From positions 1 through 64,000 of the forward strand of contig NZ_JAPCID010000036.1 in NCBI RefSeq assembly GCF_027587175.1: a stretch of 64,000 nucleotides of DNA, read 5' to 3'. A program made the translations under genes and the position numbers. Positions within the stretch are counted from its first letter, which is position 1; each line of letters opens with the position of its first letter. Below, one piece after another: positions 25,655 to 33,706 of the stretch. The DNA is from Solirubrobacter deserti. Lineage in GTDB: Bacteria; Actinomycetota; Thermoleophilia; Solirubrobacterales; Solirubrobacteraceae. Under the pieces are notes generated by a model. The model did no database searches and had not been told where the DNA came from. It saw only the letters and a list, made by a program, of their open reading frames with translations.

Positions 25655-26452
25655 TTGACGGAGCGACCGCACATTCTTCCCCCGCCGCCCGGCGGGGGAG
25701 CGATCAAGCGTGAGGGGGAGAAGGGCGCCGCGTTCTTCGACCTGGACCGCACGCTGATCGCGGGCAGCTCCTCCTTCCAGTTCGGCCGCGCGGCCTACAA
25801 GGCCGGGATGCTGACGCGCTCCGACCTCGCGCGCGACGCCTACGAGAACCTGAAGTTCCGTCTGCAAGGTTCCACGGACGCCAGCACCGACCTGGTCCGC
25901 GAGCGCGTCGGCAAGATGCTCCAGGGCGCCAAGGTGCGCGACCTGCAGCGCCTGTCCGGCCCGGTCCTGGCGGGTGTGCTGCCGCGGCTGTACCCGCGCA
26001 TGCTCGAGCTCGCCTACGATCATCAGGACGCCGGCCGCCCGATCTTCATCTGCACGGCGGCCGCGCAGGAGATGGCCGAGCTGCTCGCGATCGTGCTCAC
26101 CTTCGACGGCGCCGTCGGCTCGGTCGCCGAGGTGATCGACGGCGTCTACACCGGCCGTGAGGGCGGTCCGTTCAACTACCGCGAGGGCAAGGCGCAGGCG
26201 CTGCGCGAGCTGGCCGCGCGGGAGGACATCGACCTCGGCGCGAGCTACGCGTATAGCGACAGTGAATCCGACCTACCGATGCTGCGGCTCGTCGGCCATC
26301 CTGTCGCCGTCAATCCGGACAAGGAGCTCGCGCGCGTGGCGCGTGAGGAGGGGTGGGAGATCATGCGCTTCGAACGACTGGGAAGGAAGCTGCGGATCGC
26401 GGCCGCGGCAGCGGCCGCGTCGGCCGTGGCCATCGGGGCGGCGGCGCGATGA
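25655..26452 (+). CDS. HAD-IB family phosphatase with C-terminal hydrophobic tail
   Basis: The 265-residue protein from TTG 25655 has HAD motif I F-F-D-L-D-R-T-L-I (about residues 27-35), motif II C-T-A-A-A near residue 128, and motif III/IV Y-A-Y-S-D-S-E-S-D-L-P-M-L (about 201-213). These match the HAD-IB group related to phosphoserine phosphatase and 1-acyl-glycerol-phosphate-linked phosphatases. The last ~20 residues are Ala-rich and hydrophobic and could anchor it to the membrane. The first 24 residues are Pro/Gly-rich and contain a perfect 8-bp GC hairpin (25679-25698), so the true start is uncertain; no later in-frame start precedes motif I. The stop overlaps the acyl-CoA dehydrogenase start by 4 bp. 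Confidence 0.82.
   Translation: MTERPHILPPPPGGGAIKREGEKGAAFFDLDRTLIAGSSSFQFGRAAYKAGMLTRSDLARDAYENLKFRLQGSTDASTDLVRERVGKMLQGAKVRDLQRLSGPVLAGVLPRLYPRMLELAYDHQDAGRPIFICTAAAQEMAELLAIVLTFDGAVGSVAEVIDGVYTGREGGPFNYREGKAQALRELAAREDIDLGASYAYSDSESDLPMLRLVGHPVAVNPDKELARVAREEGWEIMRFERLGRKLRIAAAAAAASAVAIGAAAR
25679..25698. other. GC hairpin near the 5' end of the HAD-IB gene
   Basis: The arms CCCCCGCC/GGCGGGGG pair perfectly around GCCC. It lies 24 bp after the TTG start, in the odd Pro/Gly-rich N-terminal coding part, and could be a terminator-like or translation-modulating hairpin in the mRNA. Confidence 0.45.
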
Positions 26453-27570
26453 GCCTTCATGAGCTGACCGACGACCAGCGCGAGATCCGCGAGCTGGCCA
26501 AGCGCTTTGCGGACGAGCAGATCGCCCCGCACGCGGCGCGGTGGGACCGTGAGCACCATTTCCCGCGCGAGCTGTTCGCCGAGCTGGGCGAGCTCGGCCT
26601 GATGGGCGTGTGCGTCCCCGAGGAGCACGGCGGCGCGGGCGCCGACTTCCTCTCCTACATCCTCGTGCTCGAGGAGCTCAGCCGCGCCGACGCGGGCGTC
26701 GGCGTGACCGTCGCCGTCCACACCAGCGCCGGCACGCTGCCGATCATCGCCCACGGGTCCGAGGAGCAGATCGCCCAGCACGTCCCGCCGCTCGCGAGCG
26801 GGCAGGAGCTGTCCGCGTTCGCGCTCACCGAGTCCGGCTCCGGCTCGGACGCGAGCGCGATGCGCACCCGCGTCAACGGCGGCACCACGATCACCGGCGC
26901 CAAGCAGTGGATCACCAACGGCTCGTTCGCGTCCACGTTCCTCGTCTTCGCCAAGGAGGGCGGCCGCGCGTCCTCGTTCCTGGTCCGCGCCGGCGCCCAC
27001 GGCTTCGCGGTCACGCGCGAGGAGGAGAAGCTGGGCCTGAACTCGAGCTCGACGGCCGACCTCGTGTTCGAGGACACGCCCGCCGAGCGCCTGGGAGAGC
27101 CCGGCAACGGCATGCACGTCGCGCTGCGGACGCTCGACGGCGGCCGCATCGGGATCGCCGCGCAGGCCGTCGGCATCGCGCAGGCGGCGTTCGAGGTCGC
27201 GACCGACTACGCCAAGGAACGCAACGCGTTCGGCGGCCCGATCGCCCGCTTCCAGGCCATCCAGCACAAGCTGGCCGAGATGCAGACCGACATCGAGGCC
27301 GCCCGCGCGCTCGTCTGGCGCGCCGCTCGCCTGAAGGAGGCGGGCCTGCCGCACACCGTCGAGGGCGCGCAGGCCAAGCTGTTCGCGTCCGGCGTCGCCC
27401 GCCGCCACACCGGCGAGGCGATCCAGATCCTCGGGGGCTACGGCTACACGAAGGAGTTTCCGGCCGAGCGCTACTACCGCGACGCCAAGGTCACCGAGAT
27501 CTACGAGGGCACGAGCGAGATCCAGAAGCTCGTGATCGCCCGCGCGATCCTCGGAGAGGCGATGCGCTAG
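26449..27570 (+). CDS. Acyl-CoA dehydrogenase
   Basis: The 373-residue protein has the N-terminal helical domain (L-T-D-D-Q-R-E-I-R-E-L-A-K-R-F-A), the FAD-contact motif A-L-T-E-S-G-S-G-S-D (about 124-133) and W-I-T-N-G (about 157-161). The C-terminal domain carries I-Q-I-L-G-G-Y-G-Y-T-K-E-F (about 325-337) and I-Y-E-G-T-S-E-I-Q, whose Glu is the catalytic base position of short-chain acyl-CoA dehydrogenases. It oxidises an acyl-CoA and passes electrons to ETF; the ETF and ETF:QO genes lie at 36010-39472. It is translationally coupled with the HAD-IB gene by ATGA. Confidence 0.95.
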   Translation: MSLHELTDDQREIRELAKRFADEQIAPHAARWDREHHFPRELFAELGELGLMGVCVPEEHGGAGADFLSYILVLEELSRADAGVGVTVAVHTSAGTLPIIAHGSEEQIAQHVPPLASGQELSAFALTESGSGSDASAMRTRVNGGTTITGAKQWITNGSFASTFLVFAKEGGRASSFLVRAGAHGFAVTREEEKLGLNSSSTADLVFEDTPAERLGEPGNGMHVALRTLDGGRIGIAAQAVGIAQAAFEVATDYAKERNAFGGPIARFQAIQHKLAEMQTDIEAARALVWRAARLKEAGLPHTVEGAQAKLFASGVARRHTGEAIQILGGYGYTKEFPAERYYRDAKVTEIYEGTSEIQKLVIARAILGEAMR

Positions 27571-27606
27571 CGCCGCCGCGCCGCTGCGCATAGGCTCGCG
27601 TCCACG

Positions 27607-29316
27607 ATGCGTTGGGCGATCGCCATCGCGTGCGTGCTCGCGGCCGTCGTCGGCGTCGCGCTGCTCGCCGAGGCACAGCAGATCGACTTCGAGCGCCTGC
27701 CAGCCGGCGGGCGCCCGATCCTCTACATCGGCGTCGTGATCGCTTGGGGCTTCGCCGGCGTCGGCGCCTACGCGCATGCCCGTCGGCCGGAGAACCACAC
27801 GGGCGCGCTGATGGTGCTGGTGGGCGCGTTCATCGCGCTCACCGCGCTGCAGTTCTTCGATCAGCGGCTGCTGTTCTCGATCGGGATCATCTTCGACACG
27901 GTCTGCATCTCCGCGCTCGTCCATCTGCTGTTGGCGTTCCCGACCGGGCGAATCGACGGCCGCTGGCCCCGCTACGCGTTGGTCGCGGCCTACACCGCAG
28001 GCTGCCTGCAGGTGCCGGCGCTGCTGGTCAACGAGTGTCCGGACTGTCCCTCCGGCAACCCGATGCTGATCGAGGAGAGCGAGGTCGTCGCGGCGATCAT
28101 CGGGCTCCCGCAGGGCGTGCTGTTCCTGTTCGCGCTGATCACGACCATCGTCGTCGTGCTGCACCGGCGTCAGACGTCCACGCCGCTGCAGCGCGGCGGC
28201 TTCGAGCCGGTGCTGCTGCTGGGCGCGGTGATCATCACGCTCGGGCTGGTCACCGTCGTGTCGAACGTCTTCAGCGTCGGCCCCACCACCGCGCTGCAGG
28301 TCGCGTTCTTCGCGACCTTCGCGCTGCTGCCCGCGGCCTTCCTGCTCGGGCTGGTCCGCACCCGCTTCTTCCGCACGGCCGCGGTCGGGCGCGTGATCGA
28401 GCGGCTGGCGCTGGACCCGCGCGGCGTGCGCGACGCGCTCGCGACCGAGCTCGGCGACCCCACGCTGGACGTCCTGTACTGGGTCGACGGCCGCTACGTC
28501 GACCGGGACGGTCATCCGCGAACGCCGGCCGGCACGCTGACCGAGATCGAGCACGAGGGCCGGCGAGTCGGCGCGCTCGTCCACGACCCGGCGCTCGACT
28601 CCGAGCCCGACCTCGTGCGCGAGGCCGCCGCCGCCGCGGCGCTCGCACTCGAGAACCAGCGGCTGGAGGTGGAGCTGCGCGCGCGGCTGGAGGCCCTGCG
28701 CGCGTCGCGGGCCCGCCTGGTCGAGGCTGGCGACGCCGAGCGCCGCCGCCTCACGCGCGACCTGCACGACGGCGCGCAGCAGCGCCTCGTCGCCCTGATG
28801 ATCGAGCTCCAGCTCGCCCGCGAGCAGTTCGACGCCCAGCCCGAAGCCGCCCGCGACCTGCTCGACAGCGCGTTCGCCAACGCGCAGGAGGCCGTGGGGG
28901 AGCTGCGCGACCTCGCGGCCGGCATCCATCCCGCGGTGCTCTCCCAGCGTGGGCTGGACGCGGCGCTGGAGTCGCTCGCCAGCCGCTCCGCGGTGCCCGT
29001 GGAGCTCGACTCCACCCTCGACGAGCGCCTTCCCTCGCCGGTGGAGACCGCCGCCTACTTCGTCGTCGCCGAGGCGCTGACCAACGTCGCCAAGTACGCG
29101 AACGCCACGCACGCCCGCGTCGAGGTCCGGCGCGAGAACGGCCACGCCGTCATCGACATCCGCGACGACGGCGTCGGCGGCGCGCGCGTCGGCGAAGGCA
29201 CGGGTCTGCGCGGCCTCGGCGACCGCGTCGGCGCGCTCGACGGCGCGCTCGAGGTCCAGAGCCCGCGCGGCGAGGGCACGCTCGTCCGCGCTCGGATACC
29301 GCTACGCGCGCCGTAG
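27607..29316 (+). CDS. Membrane-bound NarL-type sensor histidine kinase
   Basis: The 569-residue protein has about eight membrane helices in residues 1-260, then a GAF-like stretch (about 275-345). The HisKA_3 dimerisation helix R-R-R-L-T-R-D-L-H-D-G-A-Q-Q-R-L has the phosphorylated His near residue 386. The HATPase domain shows E-A-L-T-N-V-A-K-Y-A-N-A (N box), D-D-G-V-G-G-A and G-L-R-G-L-G-D-R-V. The second extracytoplasmic loop has N-E-C-P-D-C-P-S-G-N, a Cys pair that may form a disulfide or sense redox; this is inference. It is convergent with the LuxR-type regulator gene (15-bp overlap), its likely partner. Confidence 0.92.
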   Translation: MRWAIAIACVLAAVVGVALLAEAQQIDFERLPAGGRPILYIGVVIAWGFAGVGAYAHARRPENHTGALMVLVGAFIALTALQFFDQRLLFSIGIIFDTVCISALVHLLLAFPTGRIDGRWPRYALVAAYTAGCLQVPALLVNECPDCPSGNPMLIEESEVVAAIIGLPQGVLFLFALITTIVVVLHRRQTSTPLQRGGFEPVLLLGAVIITLGLVTVVSNVFSVGPTTALQVAFFATFALLPAAFLLGLVRTRFFRTAAVGRVIERLALDPRGVRDALATELGDPTLDVLYWVDGRYVDRDGHPRTPAGTLTEIEHEGRRVGALVHDPALDSEPDLVREAAAAAALALENQRLEVELRARLEALRASRARLVEAGDAERRRLTRDLHDGAQQRLVALMIELQLAREQFDAQPEAARDLLDSAFANAQEAVGELRDLAAGIHPAVLSQRGLDAALESLASRSAVPVELDSTLDERLPSPVETAAYFVVAEALTNVAKYANATHARVEVRRENGHAVIDIRDDGVGGARVGEGTGLRGLGDRVGALDGALEVQSPRGEGTLVRARIPLRAP

Positions 29317-29949
29317 GAACTCGAGCACCGCGAGCACGCGGCGGTGGTCCTCGGTGCCGCTGGAGACGCCGAGCTTGCTGAAGATCGATGTGACGTGCTT
29401 CTCGACGGCGTGCGCGGTGACGACGAGCTTCTCCGCGATGCCCTTGTTGGAGCGGCCCTCGGCCATCAGCTCGAGCACCTCGCGCTCGCGCGGGGTGAGC
29501 GTGTCCAGCGGGTCGTCGCGGCGCCGGCGGCCGAGCATGTGCGCGACGACGGTCGGGTCGAGCACGGACCCGCCCGCGCCGACGCGCCGCACGGCCTCGG
29601 CGAAGCCGGCGAAGTCGGTCACGCGGTCCTTGAGCAGGTAGCCGACGCCCGCCGCGTCGTCGCCGATCAGGTCCACGGCGTAGCGCTCCTCGGCGAACTG
29701 GGAGAGCACGAGCACGCCCACGCCGGGCTGCGAGGCGCGGATCTCGATCGCCGCGCGCAGGCCGTCGTCGCTGTTCTCAGGCGGCATCTGCACGTCGACG
29801 ATGACCACGTCGGGCTTGTGCGCACTCACCTTGCGCAGCAGGTCCGGCGCGTCGCCGGCCTCGGCCACGATCTCGAACCCCGCGGCGGCCAGCAGGCTGA
29901 CGATGCCTTGGCGCAGCAGCGCCTGGTCTTCTCCGATGACGATCCTCAT
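29302..29949 (-). CDS. NarL/LuxR-type response regulator
   Basis: The 215-residue protein has a receiver domain with Asp7/Asp52 (V-I-V-D-V-Q-M-P) and the conserved Lys in Y-L-L-K-D near residue 108. A LuxR helix-turn-helix follows: L-T-P-R-E-R-E-V-L-E-L-M-A-E-G-R-S-N-K-G-I-A and A-V-E-K-H-V-T-S-I-F-S-K-L-G. It is probably phosphorylated by one of the three HisKA_3 kinases around it. The ATG overlaps the upstream receiver-only gene by 4 bp. Confidence 0.93.
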   Translation of the reverse strand: MRIVIGEDQALLRQGIVSLLAAAGFEIVAEAGDAPDLLRKVSAHKPDVVIVDVQMPPENSDDGLRAAIEIRASQPGVGVLVLSQFAEERYAVDLIGDDAAGVGYLLKDRVTDFAGFAEAVRRVGAGGSVLDPTVVAHMLGRRRRDDPLDTLTPREREVLELMAEGRSNKGIAEKLVVTAHAVEKHVTSIFSKLGVSSGTEDHRRVLAVLEFLRRA

Positions 29950-30290
29950 GGCGGCCCCAGCAACTCAACCAGAAGTGGCGACGCCAGTTGGGCCTTGGCG
30001 ATGAACCCGCGCGCGCCCGAGCCGTTCACCGCGTTCCCGAGCTCCTCGCGGTCGAGCGTAGAGACGAGCACGACGCGCGCGTCGAACGCGGCCGCCGCCG
30101 ACAGCCCGTCCCCGTCCGGGAGGTTGACGTCCAGCAGCACGCAGTCGGGCTTGAGGTCGCGCGCCGCCGCCAGCCCGTTCGCCACCGAGTCCGCCATGCC
30201 CACCACGTCGTAGCCGCGCGCGCCCAGCAGCACCCGCGCAGTCGCGCGAAAGGCGGCGGAGTCGTCGACGACGAGAACGGTGCGCGGCAT
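29946..30290 (-). CDS. Single-domain response regulator (receiver only)
   Basis: The 114-residue protein is one receiver domain: V-L-V-V-D-D-S (Asp9/Asp10), phospho-acceptor Asp54 in C-V-L-L-D-V-N-L-P-D-G, and a C-terminal G-F-I-A-K-A with the conserved Lys. No output domain is present. It lies between the LuxR-type regulator (4-bp overlap) and two paralogous kinases, so a phosphate-sink or relay role is possible. Confidence 0.9.
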   Translation of the reverse strand: MPRTVLVVDDSAAFRATARVLLGARGYDVVGMADSVANGLAAARDLKPDCVLLDVNLPDGDGLSAAAAFDARVVLVSTLDREELGNAVNGSGARGFIAKAQLASPLLVELLGPP

Positions 30291-30298
30291 AGGTCCAA

Positions 30299-30320
30299 CC
30301 TAAGGGGTCTGACCGTTCAT
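30299..30320. repeat. REP-like half palindrome CCTAAGGGGTCTGACC
   Basis: The 16-bp block is identical to the first part of the palindrome at 22973. The right arm has drifted (GACCGTTCATG). It fills the 53-bp gap between the receiver-only gene and the stop of the upstream kinase gene. Confidence 0.65.
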
Positions 30321-30343
30321 GTTCGTGGGGTTCACCGGAGATC

Positions 30344-32113
30344 TCAGACGGGGATGTCCGCACGCAGGGTGGTGCCGAGGCCGGGCGGCGAGTCGATGGA
30401 GAGCTGGCCGCTGAGCGCCTCGACGCGGTCGGCGAGCCCGCGCAGGCCGGAGCCGCCGGAGGGATCGGCGCCGCCGACGCCGTCGTCGACGACCTCGATC
30501 CGCAGGCCGGCCACGTCCGAGCGGCTGATCGTCACCTGCACGAGCTTCGCCTGCGCGTACTTGGCGATGTTCGCGAGCGCCTCGCTGACGACGTAGTAGG
30601 CCGCGGCCTCGACCGGCCCGTCGAGCCGCTCCTCCAGCTCCACGCTGAGCTCCACCGGCACGGGCGCGCGGTCGGCCACGGCGCGCACGGCCGGCTCGAG
30701 CCCGCGCTCGGTGAGCACCGCGGGGTGGATGCCGCGCGCGAGCTCGCGCAGCTCCTGCAGCGCGTGCGCGAGCTCCTCGCTGGCCTGCGTCAAGGCGTCG
30801 TCCTCCGGGTGCCGGCGCGCCGCCAGCCGCAGCATCAGCGCCAAAGACACCAGCCGCTGCTGGGCCCCGTCGTGCAGGTTGCGCTCCAGCCGCCGGCGCT
30901 CGGCGTCCCCGGCCTGCACGATGCGTGCCCGCGACGACGCCAGATCCTCCCGCGCCTGCGCGTTGGCGAGCGCCTGCGCGGCCAGCTCCGCGAAGTACGC
31001 GATTCGCTGCTCCGCACCCTCCGGGAACGGCCCCGCGCTCATCGAGGACACGATCACCGCGCCCCACAGCGACCCGCCCAGGAACACGGGCGCGGCGACC
31101 ACGGCCTGCACCCCGTAGGAGCGCATCGCCTCCGCGAGTCGGCCCTCCGCCTGCGCGTAGGAGTCCATGCGCGCGGCCTGGCCCGTCCGCCACACGCGTG
31201 TGACCGCCGTGTCGCCGTCCATCGGCATCCGCGTGCCGTGCCCGAGCACGTGCTCGGGCCGGACCGCCCAGCCGCCGACGATCTCGCCCGCGCGCCCGTC
31301 GCTGTCGAACCGGAACATGTGCGCGGTCTGCGCCTCCAGCAGCTTGCCGACCTCCTCGCTGAGCAGGTCGAACAGCCGCGTCGGATCGCTGAACGCGGCG
31401 ACCGCCGTCGCCACGCGCCGCAGCGCGGCCTGCTCGTCCGCCAGCCGGTGCAGGGCGGCCTCCGCGACGTTGCGCGCCGTTAGATCTCGCAGGTAGCCGT
31501 AGAAGACGCGCTCGCCCGGGACCTCGGGCCGCGTCACGACCAGCTCGACCGGGAACTCGGTGCCGTCGCGGCGCATCGCCGTCAGCTCCACCCGGCGCCC
31601 GACGATCGGCCCGCGTCCCGTCTTGAGGTAGCGCGCGAGGCCCTCCCGGTGCGCGTCCCGCAGCGTCTCGGGGATGATCAGAGAAGCGAGCTCCTGCCCG
31701 ACGATCTCCGCGCTCGTGTACCCGAACGTCCGCTCGGCCGCGCGATTGGCCGACAGCACGATGCCCGCGTCGTCCATGGTGAACACGGAGTCGAACGCGA
31801 CGTCGAGCATCGCTCGCCGGCGGGCCTCGATGTCGCGCCTCGCCCGCTCGGTCCGGCAGCGCTCGACGAACTGCGAGATCTGCACGCCGACGCTCTCCGC
31901 CGCCGCCATCAGGTCGTCGTCGGGCGGCGGCGTCGGGACCAGCAGCACGCCCACACCCGCGACCGGGATCGACATCGTCGAGCCGTCCCAGGTCACCTTC
32001 TTGTGTCCGTTGAGGCTGCGTTGGAGCTTGCCCGGCAGCCGCGCGAACGCCGTCTCCTCGTCGGGCGACGCGAGCGCCGCGGTGACGGCCCGCAGCAGCT
32101 CAGCCGGCCGCAA
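30344..32113 (-). CDS. Soluble PAS-GAF NarL-type histidine kinase
   Basis: The ~589-residue protein starts best at TTG 32113: GGAG lies 7 bp upstream, while the GTG at 32146 lies deep in the preceding gene. It has an N-terminal sensor of about 90 residues, then a PAS domain (about 100-220; D-D-A-G-I-V-L-S-A-N-R-A-A-E-R-T-F-G-Y as spaced landmarks). A GAF domain (about 235-385) follows, then the HisKA_3 helix E-R-N-L-H-D-G-A-Q-Q-R with His near 414 and a HATPase domain (E-A-L-A-N-I-A-K-Y, D-D-G-V-G-G-A). No membrane helices are seen. It is a paralogue of the adjacent upstream gene and overlaps it by 14 bp. Confidence 0.92.
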   Translation of the reverse strand: MRPAELLRAVTAALASPDEETAFARLPGKLQRSLNGHKKVTWDGSTMSIPVAGVGVLLVPTPPPDDDLMAAAESVGVQISQFVERCRTERARRDIEARRRAMLDVAFDSVFTMDDAGIVLSANRAAERTFGYTSAEIVGQELASLIIPETLRDAHREGLARYLKTGRGPIVGRRVELTAMRRDGTEFPVELVVTRPEVPGERVFYGYLRDLTARNVAEAALHRLADEQAALRRVATAVAAFSDPTRLFDLLSEEVGKLLEAQTAHMFRFDSDGRAGEIVGGWAVRPEHVLGHGTRMPMDGDTAVTRVWRTGQAARMDSYAQAEGRLAEAMRSYGVQAVVAAPVFLGGSLWGAVIVSSMSAGPFPEGAEQRIAYFAELAAQALANAQAREDLASSRARIVQAGDAERRRLERNLHDGAQQRLVSLALMLRLAARRHPEDDALTQASEELAHALQELRELARGIHPAVLTERGLEPAVRAVADRAPVPVELSVELEERLDGPVEAAAYYVVSEALANIAKYAQAKLVQVTISRSDVAGLRIEVVDDGVGGADPSGGSGLRGLADRVEALSGQLSIDSPPGLGTTLRADIPV

Positions 32114-33659
32114 CCGGGATCTCCGCTCGCAGGATCGTCCCTTCACCGAGCGGGCTCTCGACCTCGAAGCGCCCGCCCAGCGCCTCGACGCGGTCCGCCA
32201 GGCCGCGGAGCCCGCTACCGCCGCTGGGCGCCGCGCCGCCGACGCCGTCGTCGCGCACCTCGATCCGGGCGTGGGCGTTCGTGCGCTCCACCCCGATGCT
32301 CACGGTCGTCGCGCACGCGTACTTGGCGACGTTGGTCAGCGCCTCGGCGACGACGTAGTAGGCGGCGGCCTCGACCGGGTCCGGCAGGCGCTCGTCGAGC
32401 TCGACCGTCAGCGCCACCGGCACCGGCGCGCGCTGCGCCACGGCGCGCACGGCGGGCTCGAGCCCGCGCTCGGTCAGCACGGCGGGGTGGATGCCGCGCG
32501 CGAGTTCCCGCAGCTCCTGCAGCGCGAGGCTCAGCTCCTCGCTCGCCTGCACCAGCGCGTCGTCCTCCGGGTGCCGGCGGGCGGCCAGCCGCAGCATCAG
32601 CGCCAACGAAACCAGCCGCTGCTGCGCGCCGTCATGCAGGTTGCGCTCCAGCCGCCGGCGTTCGGCGTCGCCGGCCTGGACGATGCGGGCGCGCGACGCC
32701 GCCAGGTCCTCCCGCGTGCGCGCGTTGGCCAGCGCCTGCCCGGCCAGCTCGGCGAAGTCCGCGATCCGCTGCTCGGCGCCGCGGGGGAACGGCTCGCCGC
32801 TGCCGCCCGAGACGATGATCGCGCCCCACAGCCGGCCCTCCTGGAAGATCGGCCCGGCGACCGCGGAGTGGTGGCCGAGCTTGCGCAGGCTCGCGGCCAG
32901 CTCGCCCTCGAGGTCGTCGTAGCTGTCCACGCGGGCCGGCGCGCCCGTGCGGAACACGCGCGCCGACACGCTGTCGCCCGCGAGCGAGACCGTCGCGCCG
33001 ACCTCGTGCACGGGGATGTTCGTGTCGTGCCAGCGCGCGAGGACCGTCGCCGTCTCGTCCTCGTTGAAGCGGATCATGTTCGCGCTCGGCGCGCCCAGCA
33101 GCTTGCCGACCTCCTCGGTGATGACGGTGAACGCCTCGCGCGGGTCGCTGGTCGTGGCGATCGCCGTGGCCACCCGCCGTAGCGCCGCCTGCTCGGTCGC
33201 GAGGTGGCGCAGCACGCGCTCGCGCTCGTCGGCCTCGGCGACGTTGGCCGCCACCGCCTTCTGGGCCCGGCAGCGCTCGGCGAACTGCGAGATCAGCAGG
33301 CCGAGGCTGTCCATCGTCTCGCGCAGCGCGCCGTCCGGCGCGAGCGTCGTGACGAAGTTCATCACGCCGATGCGCGGGACCTCGAAGCTCAGGCCGTCCT
33401 CGGGCGCCTCCGGCGGCTCACCCCACGCGAACGCGCGCCGCAGGGTCCCGCGCGCGATCTTCAGCCACATCGCCCCGCCCGGGCTGCCGAGCGAGGTGCC
33501 GATCGCCTCCAGCAGCGCCGGGTAGGCGTCCGCCTCGCCGTCCGCGGCGGCGAGCACGCGCACGACGGCGTGCCCCGTTTGGAGCAGCTCACTGGCAGAT
33601 GGATGACCACCGGGCGACACGGCGGGGCCTAGCTTGTCGATTCGCACCCGCTTGAGCAA
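32100..33659 (-). CDS. Soluble GAF-domain NarL-type histidine kinase
   Basis: The 519-residue protein has an N-terminal sensor domain (about 20-125) and a GAF domain (about 165-315). A HisKA_3 helix follows with the same E-R-N-L-H-D-G-A-Q-Q-R core (His near 341), then a HATPase domain with E-A-L-T-N-V-A-K-Y and D-D-G-V-G-G-A. It lacks the PAS domain of its downstream paralogue but is otherwise co-linear with it. The kinase cores are nearly identical at DNA level (compare 30781-30920 with 32563-32702), implying recent duplication or gene conversion. It is the first gene of the kinase-kinase-receiver-LuxR regulator operon. Confidence 0.92.
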   Translation of the reverse strand: MLKRVRIDKLGPAVSPGGHPSASELLQTGHAVVRVLAAADGEADAYPALLEAIGTSLGSPGGAMWLKIARGTLRRAFAWGEPPEAPEDGLSFEVPRIGVMNFVTTLAPDGALRETMDSLGLLISQFAERCRAQKAVAANVAEADERERVLRHLATEQAALRRVATAIATTSDPREAFTVITEEVGKLLGAPSANMIRFNEDETATVLARWHDTNIPVHEVGATVSLAGDSVSARVFRTGAPARVDSYDDLEGELAASLRKLGHHSAVAGPIFQEGRLWGAIIVSGGSGEPFPRGAEQRIADFAELAGQALANARTREDLAASRARIVQAGDAERRRLERNLHDGAQQRLVSLALMLRLAARRHPEDDALVQASEELSLALQELRELARGIHPAVLTERGLEPAVRAVAQRAPVPVALTVELDERLPDPVEAAAYYVVAEALTNVAKYACATTVSIGVERTNAHARIEVRDDGVGGAAPSGGSGLRGLADRVEALGGRFEVESPLGEGTILRAEIPVAAG

Positions 33660-33706
33660 CTCTTGACTTGACGAGCTCGCGGCCGCCGCGGGCTCGAACG
33701 TCCGTC

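Noticed and set aside
26245-29145. 966-codon minus-strand frame opposite acyl-CoA dehydrogenase and kinase genes
   Set aside because: It spans three real plus-strand genes with conserved motifs, so it is a high-GC artefact.
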